From assembly GCA_944327285.1 (NCBI GenBank), contig CALVHG010000002.1, positions 29,577 to 93,576 on the forward strand: DNA of 64,000 bases, in the 5' to 3' direction. A program made the position numbers and the translations under genes. A model generated the notes under the pieces. The model was not told the DNA's origin and did not search any database. It was given only the letters and a program-made list of their open reading frames with translations. This document shows positions 50,360-58,307 of the stretch, in pieces. Position 1 is the stretch's first letter. Every line of letters begins with the position of its first letter. Source of the DNA: an uncultured Desulfovibrio sp. GTDB lineage: Bacteria; Desulfobacterota; Desulfovibrionia; Desulfovibrionales; Desulfovibrionaceae.

Positions 50360-51142
50360 ATGAAGCAGGAAACCGTCGTCGTGAAATTTGGCGGACACGC
50401 TATGGACAAGGAAGATCTGTGCGCGGCCTTTGCCGGCGATGTGGCGCGTTTGCAGCAGGACGGCGAGAAGCTGGTCGTGGTGCATGGCGGCGGCCCGCAG
50501 ATCGGCGCGTTGTTGCAGCGGCTGCATATTGAAAACCGTTTCGAGAAGGGGCTGCGCGTGACGGACGAAGCCACTATGGAAGCCGTGGAAATGGTGCTGT
50601 GCGGCCAGGTTAACAAGGATGTGGTCGCCCGCCTTGCGGCCGCCGGTTGCCGCGCCGCCGGCGTCAGCGGGCGCGACGGCGGCCTGCTGCGCGCTCGGAT
50701 TAAGGACGCCGCGCTGGGGCTGGTGGGCGATGTGACGGAGGTGGACGCCTCTCTGCTGGCCTGCCTGCTTGACGGCGTATTTGTGCCCGTAGTTGCGCCG
50801 GTGGCATCCGGCCCGCAGGGGCAGGCGCTCAATGTCAATGCCGATACGGCCGCGGGGGCTGTGGCCGGCGCGTTGCGCGCCGATTGTTTTGTGCTCATCT
50901 CTGACGTGCCGGGCGTGCTCGACGGCGACAAACGACTTTTGCCGCGCCTTAATCGGGCGGAGGTGCAGCGCCTTATTGAAAGCGACGTCATCAACGGCGG
51001 CATGATTCCCAAGGTGCAGTCCTGCCTGCACGCGCTGGATCGGGGCTGCGGGCGTTCCCTTATCCTGGATGGACGGCAACCCTCCAGCCTGCTGCGCTTC
51101 CTGCGTGACGGCGAGGCCCTGGGAACTGTCATCGAAAACTGA
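50360..51142 (+). CDS. argB: Acetylglutamate kinase
   Basis: 260 residues. It phosphorylates N-acetylglutamate in arginine synthesis. The amino-acid-kinase features are VVKFGGHAM (usually KYGGNAM, so Asn is His here), VVHGGGPQI, GLRVTDEATMEAVEMVL, NVNADTAAG, LISDVPGVL and INGGMIPK. The N-terminal arginine-sensing helix of feedback-inhibited forms is absent, so inhibition by arginine is not expected. GGGAGAG precedes the ATG. The SRP RNA gene follows directly. Confidence 0.95.
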   Translation: MKQETVVVKFGGHAMDKEDLCAAFAGDVARLQQDGEKLVVVHGGGPQIGALLQRLHIENRFEKGLRVTDEATMEAVEMVLCGQVNKDVVARLAAAGCRAAGVSGRDGGLLRARIKDAALGLVGDVTEVDASLLACLLDGVFVPVVAPVASGPQGQALNVNADTAAGAVAGALRADCFVLISDVPGVLDGDKRLLPRLNRAEVQRLIESDVINGGMIPKVQSCLHALDRGCGRSLILDGRQPSSLLRFLRDGEALGTVIEN

Positions 51143-51156
51143 GGGGCTTTCCGGGC

Positions 51157-51186
51157 TTGACAAGCGCCGTCCGGCTCTGCTAGAGC
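51157..51186 (+). promoter_or_regulatory. Predicted promoter of the SRP RNA
   Basis: TTGACA with CTAGAG 17 bases downstream. The expected start point, about 51191, coincides with the first base of the folded RNA. Confidence 0.65.
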
Positions 51187-51188
51187 AA

Positions 51189-51273
51189 GGCCAAGCCGGG
51201 CGGCGGCCGCACTGCCAACCCCGTCAGGTTCGAAAGAAAGCAGCGGTAACAGATGTTGCCGGGTGCCCGGCCC
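51189..51273 (+). ncRNA. ffs: Signal recognition particle RNA (small bacterial type)
   Basis: About 85 nt. The closing helix is GCCGGGC (51195-51201) with GCCCGGC (51265-51271). The apical domain carries the SRP signature: GTCAGG on the 5' side and AGCAGC on the 3' side of the symmetric loop, with TTC-GAAA-GAA at the tip where E. coli has TCC-GGAA-GGA, so the tip pairs change together and the tetraloop stays GNRA. It binds Ffh for cotranslational membrane targeting. A promoter precedes it and a strong terminator follows at 51275. Ends are estimates, good to a few bases. Confidence 0.9.
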
Positions 51274-51274
51274 A

Positions 51275-51315
51275 CGGAAACCGCGAACAGCAATGTTCGC
51301 GGTTTCCGCGTTTTC
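51275..51315 (+). terminator. Intrinsic terminator of the SRP RNA
   Basis: CGGAAACCGCGAACA pairs perfectly with TGTTCGCGGTTTCCG around GCAA, then CGTTTT. Confidence 0.95.
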
Positions 51316-51362
51316 TGCCTCGGACACATCGCGAGCGCGGTTCCCGGCAGCCGCGGCGACGA

Positions 51363-52178
51363 CTACCAGAACGTATGATAGCCCTCGACCTGCATGGCGA
51401 TGTTGGCAAGCAGACAAGCGCCTTCGCGGGCGGGCCACAGCGTCAGCGGATTGATGTTCATGCGCGTGAGGTGTCGCAGGCACTCCTGCGCCGCACCGCG
51501 CGTAAAGGGGATGCGGATGCGCACGAGGTTTTCGTCCTCTTCGCAGCCGTTGGCCGCGAGCCAGTCTTCCAGGGCGACGCCGTAAGGCGTTTTGGTAAAG
51601 AAGGCGCTCTGGCTGGTCAGACGGCAGGTGATGGCCTGATAAGGATAAAAGGCATCGACGCAGGTTCGCGTGCATTGCTGGGCGTAACGTTCGGGATCAT
51701 GCTCCATGATATGCGAACGCAGCCGGGCGTTGATGTGATCCAGCGGCGGCAAGCCCCAGATGCAGACAAAGCTGCCCCGGCTGTCATCGAATTTCCAGAA
51801 ATGATGTATGGCAAAGTAGAGCGCCACATAGGGCGATGCCGTCCAGCTGAGAAGCGGCGTGTTCAGGCCGTGCTGCTGGCCAAGCGCCCACCAGTCATTA
51901 TCCTGACGGCGACGGCTCAGAGCCAGCTCCAGCGACTCGTCCAGCTGGCCGCGCATTAAATAGCGAAAACGCTCCAGATGTTCATAGGCTTTGGCTTCCC
52001 GTTCGTTATAGGGCGCGTCGGCTGGAAAGCTGCGGTCGAAGGCCGAAAGCAGCGGCCAGTCTTCCCGGCGCTGTCCGCGCCAGACATAGGCGTTACGCCC
52101 TTGCAGCGATTCGGAAAACGCTTCCCAGCCGCTCAGCGTCAGTGTCCTTATGCCATGTGCAAAATCTTCGGAACTCAT
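51363..52178 (-). CDS. FRG-domain protein
   Basis: 271 residues from ATG 52178, which has GAGG five bases upstream; the frame continues to a TTG at 52217. An FRG domain is visible: NAYVWRGQRREDWPLLSAFDR at about 27-47 (the F-R-G signature reads WRGQ), then YLMRGQLDE, the WWALGQQHGLNTPLLSWTASPYVALYFA stretch (about 95-122; usual QHYGLPTRLLDWT) and a C-terminal HLTRMNINPLTLWP. FRG domains occur in phage-defence and toxin-like genes but also in proteins without known function. It stands alone between the SRP RNA and a MATE transporter. Confidence 0.85.
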   Translation of the reverse strand: MSSEDFAHGIRTLTLSGWEAFSESLQGRNAYVWRGQRREDWPLLSAFDRSFPADAPYNEREAKAYEHLERFRYLMRGQLDESLELALSRRRQDNDWWALGQQHGLNTPLLSWTASPYVALYFAIHHFWKFDDSRGSFVCIWGLPPLDHINARLRSHIMEHDPERYAQQCTRTCVDAFYPYQAITCRLTSQSAFFTKTPYGVALEDWLAANGCEEDENLVRIRIPFTRGAAQECLRHLTRMNINPLTLWPAREGACLLANIAMQVEGYHTFW

Positions 52179-52421
52179 CCCGACCTCGTTGGCTGAAGTG
52201 GTATGGCTGAATGACAAATGTCCTGTTTGTCTATATCTTATAAATGTATCTTTGTAAAAGGGAAGCGATATTCATAGTCGGAATAAAATATTTCTTTTTA
52301 TATTGCATGCCTGGAGGCATGCGCGGGTCCCTGCCCGTCCTGCCGTGTCCGGAAGGCGCTCCCCCGCCCTTCCTCTCCGGCTCCGTTTTCGTGACCCTGC
52401 GACGCAAACCAAGGGAACCAT

Positions 52422-53822
52422 ATGAAAAAAATGTCGATGTCTTCATCCAGTTCTGCCGGGGGGGCTGCGGCCCTGGGCTCGGCGCCTGTCGCCGGGCTGC
52501 TGCTTCGTTATTCCCTGCCCGCCATCGCGGGAATGATCGCTGTTTCGCTGTACAATATCGTTGACAGTATTTTTATTGGCCGTTGGGTGGGGCCGGAGGC
52601 CCTGACGGCGCTCGGCGTGGCCTTCCCTCTCATGAATGTGGCTTTTGCCTTTGGCATGCTGCTGGGCGTCGGCGGGGCCGCCGTCTGTTCCATCCGCATG
52701 GGAGCCGGGGATATGGACGGAGCGCGCCGGGTGCTCGGCAATGTGGCCGTTCTCAATGTTCTTGTCGGTATTGTCTTCTGCTGCGCGGGGATGGCGGTGC
52801 TGGACCCGGTGCTGCTGCTTTTTGGCGCCAGTGCGCAGACGCTGGAACCGGCCCGCGATTTTATGCGCGTTTTTTTGTGTTCGCTGCCCATTGGGTACAG
52901 TCTGTTCAATCTGACGCACATCATGCGGGCCAGCGGCTACCCCTACCGGGCCATGTGCTCCCTGATCCTGACGGTGGTCTGCAACGCCGCCTTTGCTCCT
53001 GTGCTGATCTGGTGGCTGGGCTGGGGCATCTTCGGCGCGGCGCTGGCCACATTATGCGCGCAGGCCGTGGGGCTGGTATGGGTGCTGTCGCATTTTTGCA
53101 GATCGTCTTCGTCCCTGCATTTCGCGCGCGGTTTCTGGGGATTGCGTAAAAAGGCCGTCTGCGCTGTGGCAGCCATCGGCCTTGCCCCTTGTCTGATGAG
53201 TCTGTGCGCTTGCGCTGTGGTGGGCATCATCAACATCGTGCTGAAGGAGCACGGCGGCGATGCGGCCATCGGCGCATTCGGCCTGATCAATCGCGTGCTC
53301 TTTCTGTTCGCCATGATTGTCATGGGACTGTCGCAAGGGATGCAGCCGGTGCTGGGATACAATTTTGGCGCGCGGCGGCCTACGCGCGTCAGGGCGGCGC
53401 TGCGGATCGGGGTGCTGGCGGGGACGGTGATAACGAGCGCGGGCTTTCTGGCCGCCGAGCTCTTTCCCGACGCCATCATCAGCATGTTTTCCGAAGACGG
53501 GCCGCTGGCCGAACATGCCGTGCGCGGTCTGCGTCTGTGCGCGCTGGCTATGCCGCTTGTGGGACCGCAGATTATCATCAGCAACTTTTTTCAGTCCATT
53601 GGCCGGGCCGGGCTTTCGGCCTTTCTGGCGCTTTCGCGTCAGTGCGTTTATTTGATTCCCTGCGTGCTGATTGCGCCGCATTTTTTGGGCGTGGACGGCG
53701 TCTGGCTGGCCTTGCCGATTTCCGATGTGCTGGCCTTTGCAACGTGTCTGCTGGTGTTCTATCTGGCCCGGCGATCTCTGTGGGGTGTGCCTCTGCTCCA
53801 TGTGGCGCGGCACCAGGGATAG
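52422..53822 (+). CDS. MATE family efflux transporter
   Basis: 466 residues with twelve hydrophobic segments. Typical MATE features are RYSLPAIAGMIAVSLYNIVDSIFIGRWVGPEAL at the start (residues 29-60), the matching second-half SLCACAVVGIINIVLKEHGGDAAIGAFGLINRV, and GLSQGMQPVLGYNFGARRP. It resembles the MepA/NorM-type group and would extrude cationic drugs or metabolites with Na+ or H+. AAGGGA lies before the ATG. It is a monocistronic-looking gene with 200 bp of leader, AT-rich around 52200-52300. Confidence 0.93.
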   Translation: MKKMSMSSSSSAGGAAALGSAPVAGLLLRYSLPAIAGMIAVSLYNIVDSIFIGRWVGPEALTALGVAFPLMNVAFAFGMLLGVGGAAVCSIRMGAGDMDGARRVLGNVAVLNVLVGIVFCCAGMAVLDPVLLLFGASAQTLEPARDFMRVFLCSLPIGYSLFNLTHIMRASGYPYRAMCSLILTVVCNAAFAPVLIWWLGWGIFGAALATLCAQAVGLVWVLSHFCRSSSSLHFARGFWGLRKKAVCAVAAIGLAPCLMSLCACAVVGIINIVLKEHGGDAAIGAFGLINRVLFLFAMIVMGLSQGMQPVLGYNFGARRPTRVRAALRIGVLAGTVITSAGFLAAELFPDAIISMFSEDGPLAEHAVRGLRLCALAMPLVGPQIIISNFFQSIGRAGLSAFLALSRQCVYLIPCVLIAPHFLGVDGVWLALPISDVLAFATCLLVFYLARRSLWGVPLLHVARHQG

Positions 53823-54148
53823 TCGTGGTAGTGGACGTTGGTTTGTTTGTAACATGCTGAAAATAAAAATATTTTTCAGAAATAAAAACTCCGTCTCTCA
53901 CGTGTCTGTAAAGAAGTGGCGGGCTTTGGGGAAATGGGAATTTGAGGGGAAAGCACGGGAACGCCTTTCCGTGCTTCGCTGCGGAAAGGCCGGGCCCTTT
54001 TGGCGCAGAGCGCGCCCGTCAGGCGACAGCCTTACGGGCATCGACAGCAGAGCAAAGGGAGCCTTCTCCTCAAGGCAATGCGCCCAGCCCCTGAGACTCC
54101 GCCCCTTCTGTTGCGGTTCGGAGCGCATTACCGTATATCTGGGGCGAT
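53823..54148. other. Gap before the M23 peptidase gene
   Basis: No gene. It contains a hairpin, AAGCACGG...CCGTGCTT, near 53960-53985, a second CGGAAAGGC unit after it, and at 54028-54050 a motif ending GGGCATCGACAGCAG that matches 23130-23151 and, on the minus strand, 1022-1044. Confidence 0.5.
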
Positions 54149-55045
54149 ATGCTTTTCGGCAAATACCACATCGTCATTTTCAGGGAAGGCTCCAGCGGCA
54201 GCCGCAATATGCGCATGCGGGGCTGGTTCTGCGTTCTTGTCGTGCTCGTCTTCACGGCGGTGCTGGCCTGCAATGTCTGGCTCTGGCGCGAATGGCTGCA
54301 AAATCGTCATCTGCGTTCGGAGGTGGAGGCCGGCAACCGTCAGCTTGAAGAGCAGCGCCGTCGGCTTAGCGGCATCAGCGGACGCATTGACGAGATTTCC
54401 GAAGATCTGGAGCGTGTTCGCAACTTTGACGCCAAATTGCGCATCATGATGAATATGGAAAAGGACGTGCCTGAGACCAGCGGTCCCGCGGCAACGTCCT
54501 TTGCGCGAACCTATGTTCCTATGCACCGCCAGGAACTGGCAGTGCGCAAGATTCAGGAATTTCTCTCCTCCCTTCAGGAAAGCGCCCGGCTGGAAGAGGT
54601 TGTGCAGCAGGATCTGCTGCGCGCTCTGCGGGAACACAAGGACACGCTGGCGTCGCTGCCGACCATCTGGCCTACCAACGGCTTTATTTCCTCGTCATTC
54701 GGAAGTCGCAGCTCTCCCTTCGGGGGCGGGCGGGTACAGTTCCACAAGGGCATGGATATCAGCGCCCGCAGCGGAACGCCCGTGGTTGCCACGGCGGAAG
54801 GCACGGTGCAGCAGGCCGGACGCGACGGCGCGTATGGCAATAGCGTGGAAGTGAATCACGGTTCGGGTATTGTCACCAAGTACGCCCATATGCAGCGCTT
54901 TGTCGTGGAGCAGGGGCAATGGGTGCGGCGCGGGCAGGTCGTGGGCTATGTGGGGATGACCGGCCGCGCGACAGGGCCGCATCTGCACTACGAAGTGCGG
55001 CTCAACGGAGTGCCCGTCAATCCCATGCGCTATATTCTGGATTAG
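54149..55045 (+). CDS. Membrane-anchored M23 family metallopeptidase
   Basis: 298 residues. One membrane segment at about 26-46 (FCVLVVLVFTAVLACNVWLW) is followed by a coiled coil (about 50-95) and then the peptidase M23/LytM domain: FGSRSSPFGGG, the zinc ligands in FHKGMDISA, GNSVEVNHGSG, YAHMQRF and GPHLHYEVRLNG. All His/Asp ligands are present, so it should be an active endopeptidase cutting peptidoglycan cross-bridges, or an activator as in EnvC/NlpD. The stop TAG starts a family A repeat. Confidence 0.93.
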   Translation: MLFGKYHIVIFREGSSGSRNMRMRGWFCVLVVLVFTAVLACNVWLWREWLQNRHLRSEVEAGNRQLEEQRRRLSGISGRIDEISEDLERVRNFDAKLRIMMNMEKDVPETSGPAATSFARTYVPMHRQELAVRKIQEFLSSLQESARLEEVVQQDLLRALREHKDTLASLPTIWPTNGFISSSFGSRSSPFGGGRVQFHKGMDISARSGTPVVATAEGTVQQAGRDGAYGNSVEVNHGSGIVTKYAHMQRFVVEQGQWVRRGQVVGYVGMTGRATGPHLHYEVRLNGVPVNPMRYILD

Positions 55046-55186
55046 ACGTTTTACCTTTGAAAAAGGCAGAACGCGAGACGGCGCATAGCGCCGTCCGGCC
55101 CAAAGCGAGCGGAAAAACCGCGTTGTTCCGCAAAACGACAGGCCGTATGGTTTGAAACGCACAGTGTTTAAACTGAAAATGCTCCA
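55043..55186 (-). repeat. Family A repeat, full copy supplying a stop codon
   Basis: TAGACGTTTTACC to TGAAAATGCTCCA. The TAG ends the M23 peptidase gene. The central G/C hairpin is shortened (GACGGCGCATAGCGCCGTC), still perfectly paired. Confidence 0.9.
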
Positions 55187-55268
55187 GGCTCCGGATGTCT
55201 CAAACCCTGCCGGTGATCTGTGCGGCTGAGACGGAAGCCTGTTACGGGCAATAGTTTTTTCAGAAAAT

Positions 55269-55312
55269 GCGACGTGCTGCGAGGGTGTCCGCCGCAGGAC
55301 GTCGCGTTTTTT
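55269..55312 (+). terminator. Intrinsic terminator between M23 peptidase and nitroreductase
   Basis: GCGACGT pairs with ACGTCGC and CTGCG with CGCAG, with one G/G mismatch between, then GTTTTTT. Confidence 0.85.
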
Positions 55313-55373
55313 ATGCGGCGTGTCGGAAAGGAAACAGGCTTTTCCGATGCCTGCGCTGTAAAGGAGGTTTGCG

Positions 55374-55934
55374 ATGGATGCTCTGCAATGTATTGCCGGA
55401 CGGCGTTCCTGTCGTTCCTATGAGGAACGGCCCGTGCCTGCGGCGATGATTGACGAATTGCTGCGCCTTGGCACAAAGGCCGCGACCGGTTCGGGCATGC
55501 AGCCCTGGGGCTTTGCGGTGCTGGAGGGGCAGGAGGCTCTTCGCGTCTTGTCTGACGAAATTAAGGCCTGGCTGCTGCCCCGGCTGAAGGAAGAGCCCTG
55601 GCTGGCGCAGTACGAGGAGTGGCTGCGTAAGGATTCCTACAATATCTTCTACAATGCGCCTGCGCTGGTGGCGGTGTACGGCGATCCCGCGTCGCATTGG
55701 CACGTCTATGACGCCAGCTTGTGCGCGGCCAACATCATGCTGGCTGCGCATGCGCAGGGTCTCGGAACCTGTTGGATCGGTTTTGCCGAATCCTTCATGA
55801 ACAGGAGCGATATCAAGTCCCGCTATCATGTGCCGGAAGATTTCCGGCTGATCAGCGTGCTGACGCTCGGTTTTGCGCGCGGGCATCTGCCGGAGGCGGA
55901 GCGCCGGACGCCGCGCGTCTTTTATCGGGGATAA
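55374..55934 (+). CDS. Nitroreductase family flavoprotein
   Basis: 186 residues; AAGGAGG precedes the ATG. The FMN-binding features of the nitroreductase fold are present: RRSCRSYEERPVP at the start, a TGSGMQPWGFAVLEG segment, SLCAANIMLAAHAQGLGTCWIG and a late TLGFARG. Such enzymes reduce nitro or quinone groups, or other substrates, with NAD(P)H; the natural substrate here is unknown. It is convergent with the EamA transporter gene, only 14 bp apart. Confidence 0.93.
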   Translation: MDALQCIAGRRSCRSYEERPVPAAMIDELLRLGTKAATGSGMQPWGFAVLEGQEALRVLSDEIKAWLLPRLKEEPWLAQYEEWLRKDSYNIFYNAPALVAVYGDPASHWHVYDASLCAANIMLAAHAQGLGTCWIGFAESFMNRSDIKSRYHVPEDFRLISVLTLGFARGHLPEAERRTPRVFYRG

Positions 55935-55948
55935 CGCGGCGCTCGGCG

Positions 55949-56779
55949 TCAGGCCAGTCTGAGCAGCATGCCGCCGCAGGCGACGAGCACAACGGCCAGC
56001 GCCCGCAGGGGGGAGAAGCGTTCGCCAAGAAAGGCGATGGCCAGCAGCATGCCGAAGATGACGGACGTTTCGCGCAGGGCAGCCACCAGAGCAATGGGCG
56101 CCTGCGTCATGGCCCAGATGGCGATGCCGTAGGACGCCAGACCGCATACGCCGCCGGACAGGCCGGGCAGGGCCCGGCCGCGCAGGTAGCGCAGATACTC
56201 TTTGCCGTCTCTGCACAGGATGAGAATGTGCAGCGGGAAGATATTGAGAACGAAGATCCAGCAGGCATAGCCGACGGCGTCGCCGCTGTGCTGTGCGCCA
56301 AAGCCGTCGGCCAGCGTATAGCCCATGATGACAATCGAGGTGCGCAGCGAAAGCAGCAGGCCGCGTCTGGTCGGCGGGTGATGTCCCAGCGTCAGGCAGC
56401 CGATGCCCGCGCAGATGGTCAGCAGTCCGGCCCAGCCTGCCAGCGAGAGCGGCGCTCCCCAGACCGTCATGAACAGCGCTGTGAGCAGCGGGGCGGTGCC
56501 GCGCATGATGGTGTAGCCCACGGAAAGGTCTACCTCGCGATAAGCGGCCGCAATGCAGATATAATACGTAAGATGACAGAGGCAGGACAGCGCCAGCAGG
56601 GGCCAGGCCTCCGGCGCGGGAAAGGACACGAACGGCACGAGGAAGAGCGCGCCCAGCCCGCCGCCGAGACAGTTCATGGCCGATTCGTAGAGCTTGTTTT
56701 GCCCGCCTTTAACGATGCTGTTCCAGGTGGCGTGCAGCAGCGCCGCCAGCAGCACTGGAATGATAAGAGAAAGGGACAC
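55949..56779 (-). CDS. EamA/DMT family transporter
   Basis: 276 residues from a GTG at 56779 with GGAGG about 10 bases upstream. Ten hydrophobic segments make two EamA halves (first: LHATWNSIVKGGQNKLY; second: GVCGLASYGIAIWAMTQAPIALVAALRETSVIFGMLLAIAFLGERFS). The second-half ending ETSVIFG...FLGERFSPLR is the classic DMT signature. The substrate is unknown (metabolite or amino acid export is typical). Confidence 0.9.
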   Translation of the reverse strand: MSLSLIIPVLLAALLHATWNSIVKGGQNKLYESAMNCLGGGLGALFLVPFVSFPAPEAWPLLALSCLCHLTYYICIAAAYREVDLSVGYTIMRGTAPLLTALFMTVWGAPLSLAGWAGLLTICAGIGCLTLGHHPPTRRGLLLSLRTSIVIMGYTLADGFGAQHSGDAVGYACWIFVLNIFPLHILILCRDGKEYLRYLRGRALPGLSGGVCGLASYGIAIWAMTQAPIALVAALRETSVIFGMLLAIAFLGERFSPLRALAVVLVACGGMLLRLA

Positions 56780-56984
56780 GACGGAAGGCCTCCGGGGTAT
56801 CGGCGCGGAAACAGCGTCGCCACGGCGTTGGCGTCCGGCGACGCCTTTGCCGCAGCCGCGTCAGCGCGAACCATTTTCTATAAAAAAGGGAAAGCTCCCT
56901 GATTTCTCCACAGAAAAGAGCTTTCCCTTGAAAAAGGCGCGTTGTCAGGCCGGGTATGGTTTTTGTCAGGTCTGGTATCGACCT

Positions 56985-57107
56985 TAGAGCATTTTGCCAG
57001 CAAAAAGAGCAAGACGCGAGGCGTCCAGCGCCGTCTGGCCCGAAGTGAGCGGAAAAACAGCGTTTTTTCGCAAAACGACAGGCCGTATGGTAACTGAAAA
57101 TGCTCTA
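56985..57107 (-). repeat. Family A repeat, copy lacking the head hairpin, supplying a stop codon
   Basis: TAGAGCATTTTGCC to ACTGAAAATGCTCTA, but the 22-base palindrome TTTGAAATGC...CAAA near the head is gone (CGTATGGTAACTG). The last triplet, CTA, is the complement of the fliM stop codon. Confidence 0.9.
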
Positions 57108-58085
57108 CGTATACTGCGGTTCCATTTCCTTGACAATCTGGAAGCACTTCATGGCCTTGGCCGTGCCGGCAATGCCTTCGTATTTCTTGACGCCGGCAAC
57201 GGTGCAGGGCAGCAGATCTTCCACATCGGTATCCAGCACCAGCACGTCGCCGACCTGCATGCGCAGCAGCTGATTGCCGGTAATGGTTGTGCTGCCGAAG
57301 TGCACCTTCAGTTCCACGGGCGTTTCCATGAGGCGTTCCTTGAGGCGGGCCACCCAGGCGTGGTCCACTTCGAGGCGTTCCGTCTGGAAGCTGGCGTGCA
57401 GTTTGGAGCGGATGGGTTCGATGGTCGCGTAGGGCAGACAGACGATCATGGAGCCCAGGGCCGTGTCCAGTTCCACTTCAAAGGTAATGACAACCACCAC
57501 GTCGCTGGGGGGAACAATGGCGGCGAACTGCGGGTTGATTTCGCTGCGCACCAGCTCCAGTTTCACGTCGTGCACCGGGCGCCAGGATTCTTCCATATTT
57601 TCCAGCGCCAGCTTGACGATGTGATCGACGACCGCCTGTTCGATGCGCGTGAATTCGCGGCCTTCGATCTTGGGTTGACTGCCGGAACCGCCAAAAATAT
57701 TTTCCACCAGAGCGAAGACAAGCCGGGAGTCCACAACCATGATGGCATTGCCGCGCAGGGGGTCCATCTTGAAAATGTTGATGGACGTGGGCACGGGCAG
57801 CGAGCGGATGAACTCGCCGAATTTTGTCATATCAATGGAAATGGGGTTGAGCTCCACGCGCTTGCGTACGGCATTGGACAGGGCATTGGTACACAGGCGG
57901 GCGAAACGGTCATTGACGATTTCGAGAACCGGCATGCGCCCGCGAATGATGCGATCCTGATTGGCAAGGTCAAAGGCGACAATATCGCCTTCGTCTTCCG
58001 TCTCGTCCTTGGCTGTGTCGATTTCGCCGCCGGTAAGCCCCCGCAACAGGGCATCAACTTCATCTTGCGCCAGTACTTTGTTCAT
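57105..58085 (-). CDS. fliM: Flagellar motor switch protein FliM
   Basis: 326 residues, full length, with AGGGACG before the ATG. The N-terminal LAQDEVDALL motif (residues 4-13) is the CheY-P-binding peptide. The middle domain has the GGXG-type loop (ENIFGGSGSQP), and the C-terminal SpoA domain runs through VELKVHFGSTTITGNQLLRMQVGDVLVLDTD. It forms the rotor switch with FliG and FliN. No other flagellar gene is in the window. The stop TAG belongs to a family A repeat, reached from its head end. Confidence 0.97.
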   Translation of the reverse strand: MNKVLAQDEVDALLRGLTGGEIDTAKDETEDEGDIVAFDLANQDRIIRGRMPVLEIVNDRFARLCTNALSNAVRKRVELNPISIDMTKFGEFIRSLPVPTSINIFKMDPLRGNAIMVVDSRLVFALVENIFGGSGSQPKIEGREFTRIEQAVVDHIVKLALENMEESWRPVHDVKLELVRSEINPQFAAIVPPSDVVVVITFEVELDTALGSMIVCLPYATIEPIRSKLHASFQTERLEVDHAWVARLKERLMETPVELKVHFGSTTITGNQLLRMQVGDVLVLDTDVEDLLPCTVAGVKKYEGIAGTAKAMKCFQIVKEMEPQYT

Positions 58086-58307
58086 CGAACGTCCCTTTTA
58101 CACTGAACCTTCTTCCGGGAAGAAGGGGAATTGCCGAACGCGAAGCCGCAGGCTTCGTCACAAGAGGCGTCAGCTTGCCGACGCTCCCGCACTGATGCGT
58201 AGAATGCAAGAACAAGGCCACTTTGGCAAGCATGTTGAAAACGCCGCGCCGGAAGAGGCGAATTTGTCGCGGGGAAGACGGCGGGCCGTAGCGAAAAGGA
58301 GACCGTA

